Positions 61,612-64,000 of a DNA stretch of 64,000 nucleotides are shown piece after piece. This stretch comes from Arcuatula senhousia (taxonomy: Eukaryota > Mollusca > Bivalvia > Mytilida > Mytilidae), in NCBI GenBank assembly GCA_963971305.1, contig OZ020306.1, forward strand, positions 52,984,686 to 53,048,685. Reading direction: 5' to 3'. Each line of letters opens with the position of its first letter. The first letter of the stretch is position 1. The translations under genes and the position numbers were made by a program. The notes below the pieces were generated by a model. That model did no database searches. It was not told where the DNA came from and saw only the letters and a program-made list of their open reading frames with translations.

Positions 61612-62666
61612 ACATTATCAAAAATGTCCAAAGTTATAAATATTTAGGCATTATATTTTCAGCGTCTGGTTGCTTTACAGCTGCAAGACAAGATTTATAT
61701 CAAAGAGCCCTCAAAGCTGTTTTTAAATTAAAAAGTGTTTTTGGAGATATAACTCCTTCAATAGACACCAGTATTCATATTTTTGACCATACAATTAAAC
61801 CTATTCTTTTATACAGTTCTGAAATATGGGGCACCTTAACCTTTTCTAAAAATGAATCAATAGAACATAAATATGAAAAGTTGGAGTGTAATAATCTATG
61901 TATGAAATTTTTCAAGTATATCTTGGGTGTCAATAACAAAGCTACAAACATTGCAGTAATTGGTGAATTAGGAAGAATACCTTTTCATGTAGACATCATT
62001 ATTTCTATGTTTAAATATATTCAAAGATTGTTATTGCTTGATGAAAATCATTTGTTATCTCAGGCCTTACAGGATAGCAGAAACCTTGAAAAAAAGGGAA
62101 CAAAGTCGTGGCTTTCATGCGTTAACTCAATTGCTTATGATATTGGAGTAGGATTTAGCGACACACAAAAAGTAAAAACTATACTTATTAATAGATATAA
62201 ATCCTTTTGGAGAAAACAAATAGAAAATAATGGGGAGATAAAACAAGGAAAACTGAGAACATATTGTAAATTTAAAAATATTTTCCAAAAAGAACCATAT
62301 CTCCAATTTGTTACTAACTCCCAGGCCAGGAAATCTCTTACCAAGTTTAGAATAAGCGCGCATGATCTGGCAATTGAACGTGGCCGATACAGAAATATTG
62401 ATAAGGATAAACGATTATGTAAGCTATGCCCTAAAGATGCTATAGAAGATGAATACCATTTTCTAATTAATTGCAAAGCTTATGATAAAGAAAGAACAAC
62501 CCTTTTCGAACATGTTGATAATTATTGTTCCAACTTCAAATATCTTAACAATGACCTTAAATTCATATGGCTGCTATCCTGTGAAGACAAATTAATTTGT
62601 AATAAATTATCCTCATTTATTCATAATAGCTTTGATATGAGAAAAACTAAATTAGATAATAATTAA
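61612..62666 (+). CDS. LINE ORF2 C-terminal third
   Basis: The frame is open from 61449, but LINE residues start near 61620 (VQSYKYLGIIFSASGCFTAA). They continue uninterrupted with IKPILLYSSEIWG, KYILGVNNKATNIAVIGELG and the closing AIERGRYRNIDKDKRLCKLC ... IEDEYHFLINC (CxxC...HxxxxC). The last is the same C-terminal motif as in the LINEs at 1.9 and 10.3 kb. The palm and endonuclease are absent, so no activity is possible. The intact frame suggests a relatively young insertion. Confidence 0.8.
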
Positions 62667-62845
62667 TGTGTTTATTTTCATTGATCACTTTTTGTTTTGT
62701 TTTGTTTGTTAAATATGTCTATATCTTTTGTTTAAGCTATGTTTGATGTTTTCAATTGTATTCATGTTTGTATATATATATATGCCCAGTGATGGGCCCA
62801 TAATTGGTTTAATAAACTATTCTATTCTATTCTATTCTATTCATT
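61612..62845 (+). mobile_element. 5'-truncated Nimb/I-like LINE with (TATTC)n tail
   Basis: LINE coding sequence starts abruptly in the RT thumb and ends at 62666. A 3' UTR follows with a GCCCAGTGATGGGC hairpin, AATAAA-like TTAATAAAC and a TATTC/TTCTA pentamer tail (62816-62842). It is related to, but distinct from, the family at 8222-10598. Confidence 0.85.
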
Positions 62846-63439
62846 AGGGAAGATGAGATATTGGAACCCCTTAACGTATACATACATGTATGTATGTAAA
62901 GATACAGAAACTTAAATAGCATTTGAATCTCATACTCTTATGTTTGTTTTATGTCAAGTCGACACTATTTCAGTCATAATCAGCAGGACAAGAGCTAATT
63001 GAAACACCAAAATGAATTCTGTAGACCCATCCAGGACACAGATCCATGTATGCCATTCGAAGGACGCATGCACGACCACAAACCAGAAGTAAAACGAACC
63101 AACTCACAAGATAGGCCAATGTACCCTTAACGCACCATACAATGCATCCAGAAAGTGACGAAATCCTTCCTCAAAAGTTTTGCACAATTTGGAACCCTTC
63201 CATATGGTGACTGACAATGAAGAACCCTTACCCGAAATGAGGTCATACTAGATGGAACATCTACCTGTGTGGGATATAGCCAACTCTTACCCAGTTTCAC
63301 ATAACCATCCTTTATCTGGCAAAAATACAATGCTGAATCCTGTTTGAATCTTTACTCACTGAGAGAGAGAAGCGGGGTTGGAGTGGGAAACAAAGGATCT
63401 GTAAATTTTGAAGATCACTGGAAAAGGGAAGAGGTGGGT
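62846..63439. other. Non-coding stretch
   Basis: Nothing recognised except a short ATACATACATGTATGTATGT palindrome at 62879-62898. Confidence 0.45.
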
Positions 63440-63765
63440 AGATGCGGAAAATTCAGCCTGTGGCGGTGCACAATGGGATATTTTACGTGCATGAACCTTT
63501 GAATTCTCCACGCAATATGGTTTACGGTCAAGTTTCCGCATTAGTATAGCCTGATGAACCGGCATTTTTTATGACAGGGCTGCCCCATTCAACCACCTGC
63601 GGCACACATCCCAGTCGCTTTGTGGGCTAAGCGGCCTGGAAAGATAACAGGTTTCTCGGCCTGGAAAGATAACAGGTTTCTGAGCGCTCTTTAGTGGACT
63701 TTTACCGACAAGCTTAGCGCTGCTGCTAACCTATTCGCCTTCTGGGTACCGCACGGGAGCATACT
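63440..63765 (+). repeat. Interspersed repeat, copy 2 (copy 1 at 22770-23060)
   Basis: It shares with copy 1 the phrases CGCATTA, GCCTGATGAACCGGCATT/GCCGGATGACCCCGGCATT, CATTCAACCACCTG, GCTTTGTGGGC and CTTTTACCGACAAG. A 23-bp GGCCTGGAAAGATAACAGGT-TTC unit is tandemly duplicated at about 63633-63680, absent from copy 1. Confidence 0.6.
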
Positions 63766-64000
63766 CTTATGAAGTTTTTTGTTGAAACTATAATGTATAC
63801 AATAAATACATAAATTATGTGTAAAAATTAAGACGTACGGAAAGGGCATTCGAGTCTTATATAATCCTGGATAAAACGGATAAAACAGCAGACATGAAAG
63901 AAGACGACTCTATGATACAAACAAACACATCCAAGAAACAACTACAAGTCAAGTTAAAAGAAGGTAACCCAAGAACTATAATCATTTTCTGCTTGTCGCA

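Noticed and set aside
62127..62476. Minus-strand frames under the last LINE
   Set aside because: Antisense shadows of an intact LINE ORF2 C-terminus.

Overview
This window looks like intergenic DNA from a marine bivalve, most likely a mussel close to Mytilus. The basis is the AT-rich composition, the lack of any recognisable host gene, the mixture of Penelope-like, tyrosine-recombinase, CR1-like and Nimb-like retroelements, and a hammerhead-bearing tandem repeat of a type known from bivalves. The species is inferred; no single-copy host gene is present to confirm it. Everything recognised is a mobile element, a remnant of one, or a repeat, and most of the coding sequence is broken.

Layout. 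1-7.9 kb: a decayed minus-strand LINE (1735-4110) pierced by a plus-strand LINE tail (2452-2653), then a foldback repeat (4984-6815). 7.9-11.8 kb: a Penelope-like reverse transcriptase split in two by a 5'-truncated LINE (8222-10598). 12-22.4 kb: a MITE, a 155-bp tandem repeat carrying an 84-bp snap-back insertion, copy A of a composite repeat called X here (14650-16111 and 19357-19565), a 3.2-kb TTAA-flanked DNA element inside it, a further TIR element and two SINE-like units. 22.7-27.9 kb: further repeats, including a Harbinger-like MITE. 27.9-28.9 kb: the 3' end of a CR1-like LINE. 29.27-30.39 kb: three head-to-tail 358-bp monomers, each with a hammerhead ribozyme core. 34.4-34.95 kb: a second Penelope-like fragment.

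35.8-55.7 kb: copy B of repeat X in the opposite orientation, exploded by successive insertions. These are a 5.4-kb tyrosine-recombinase retroelement with gag, RT, RNase H, recombinase and an SGNH-hydrolase ORF (36189-41614); a 4.3-kb foldback element (41994-46314); an 8.2-kb block beginning with a 2A/PHD/endonuclease LINE (from 46421), which is itself split by a 2.44-kb CACTG-ended DNA transposon (47370-49811); and a tRNA-derived SINE (55147-55475). 55.7-60.9 kb: a decayed Ty3/gypsy-like element with protease, RT, RNase H, integrase and an env-like remnant. 61.6-62.85 kb: another 5'-truncated LINE.

The genes form no host pathway. They are separate selfish modules, and their nesting gives a relative chronology because copies A and B of repeat X act as filled and empty sites for each other. 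The strongest leads are the hammerhead array, the recombinase retroelement with its hydrolase ORF, the 2A-bearing LINE, the spliced-looking minus-strand gene in the CACTG transposon, and the SINE site with three target copies.
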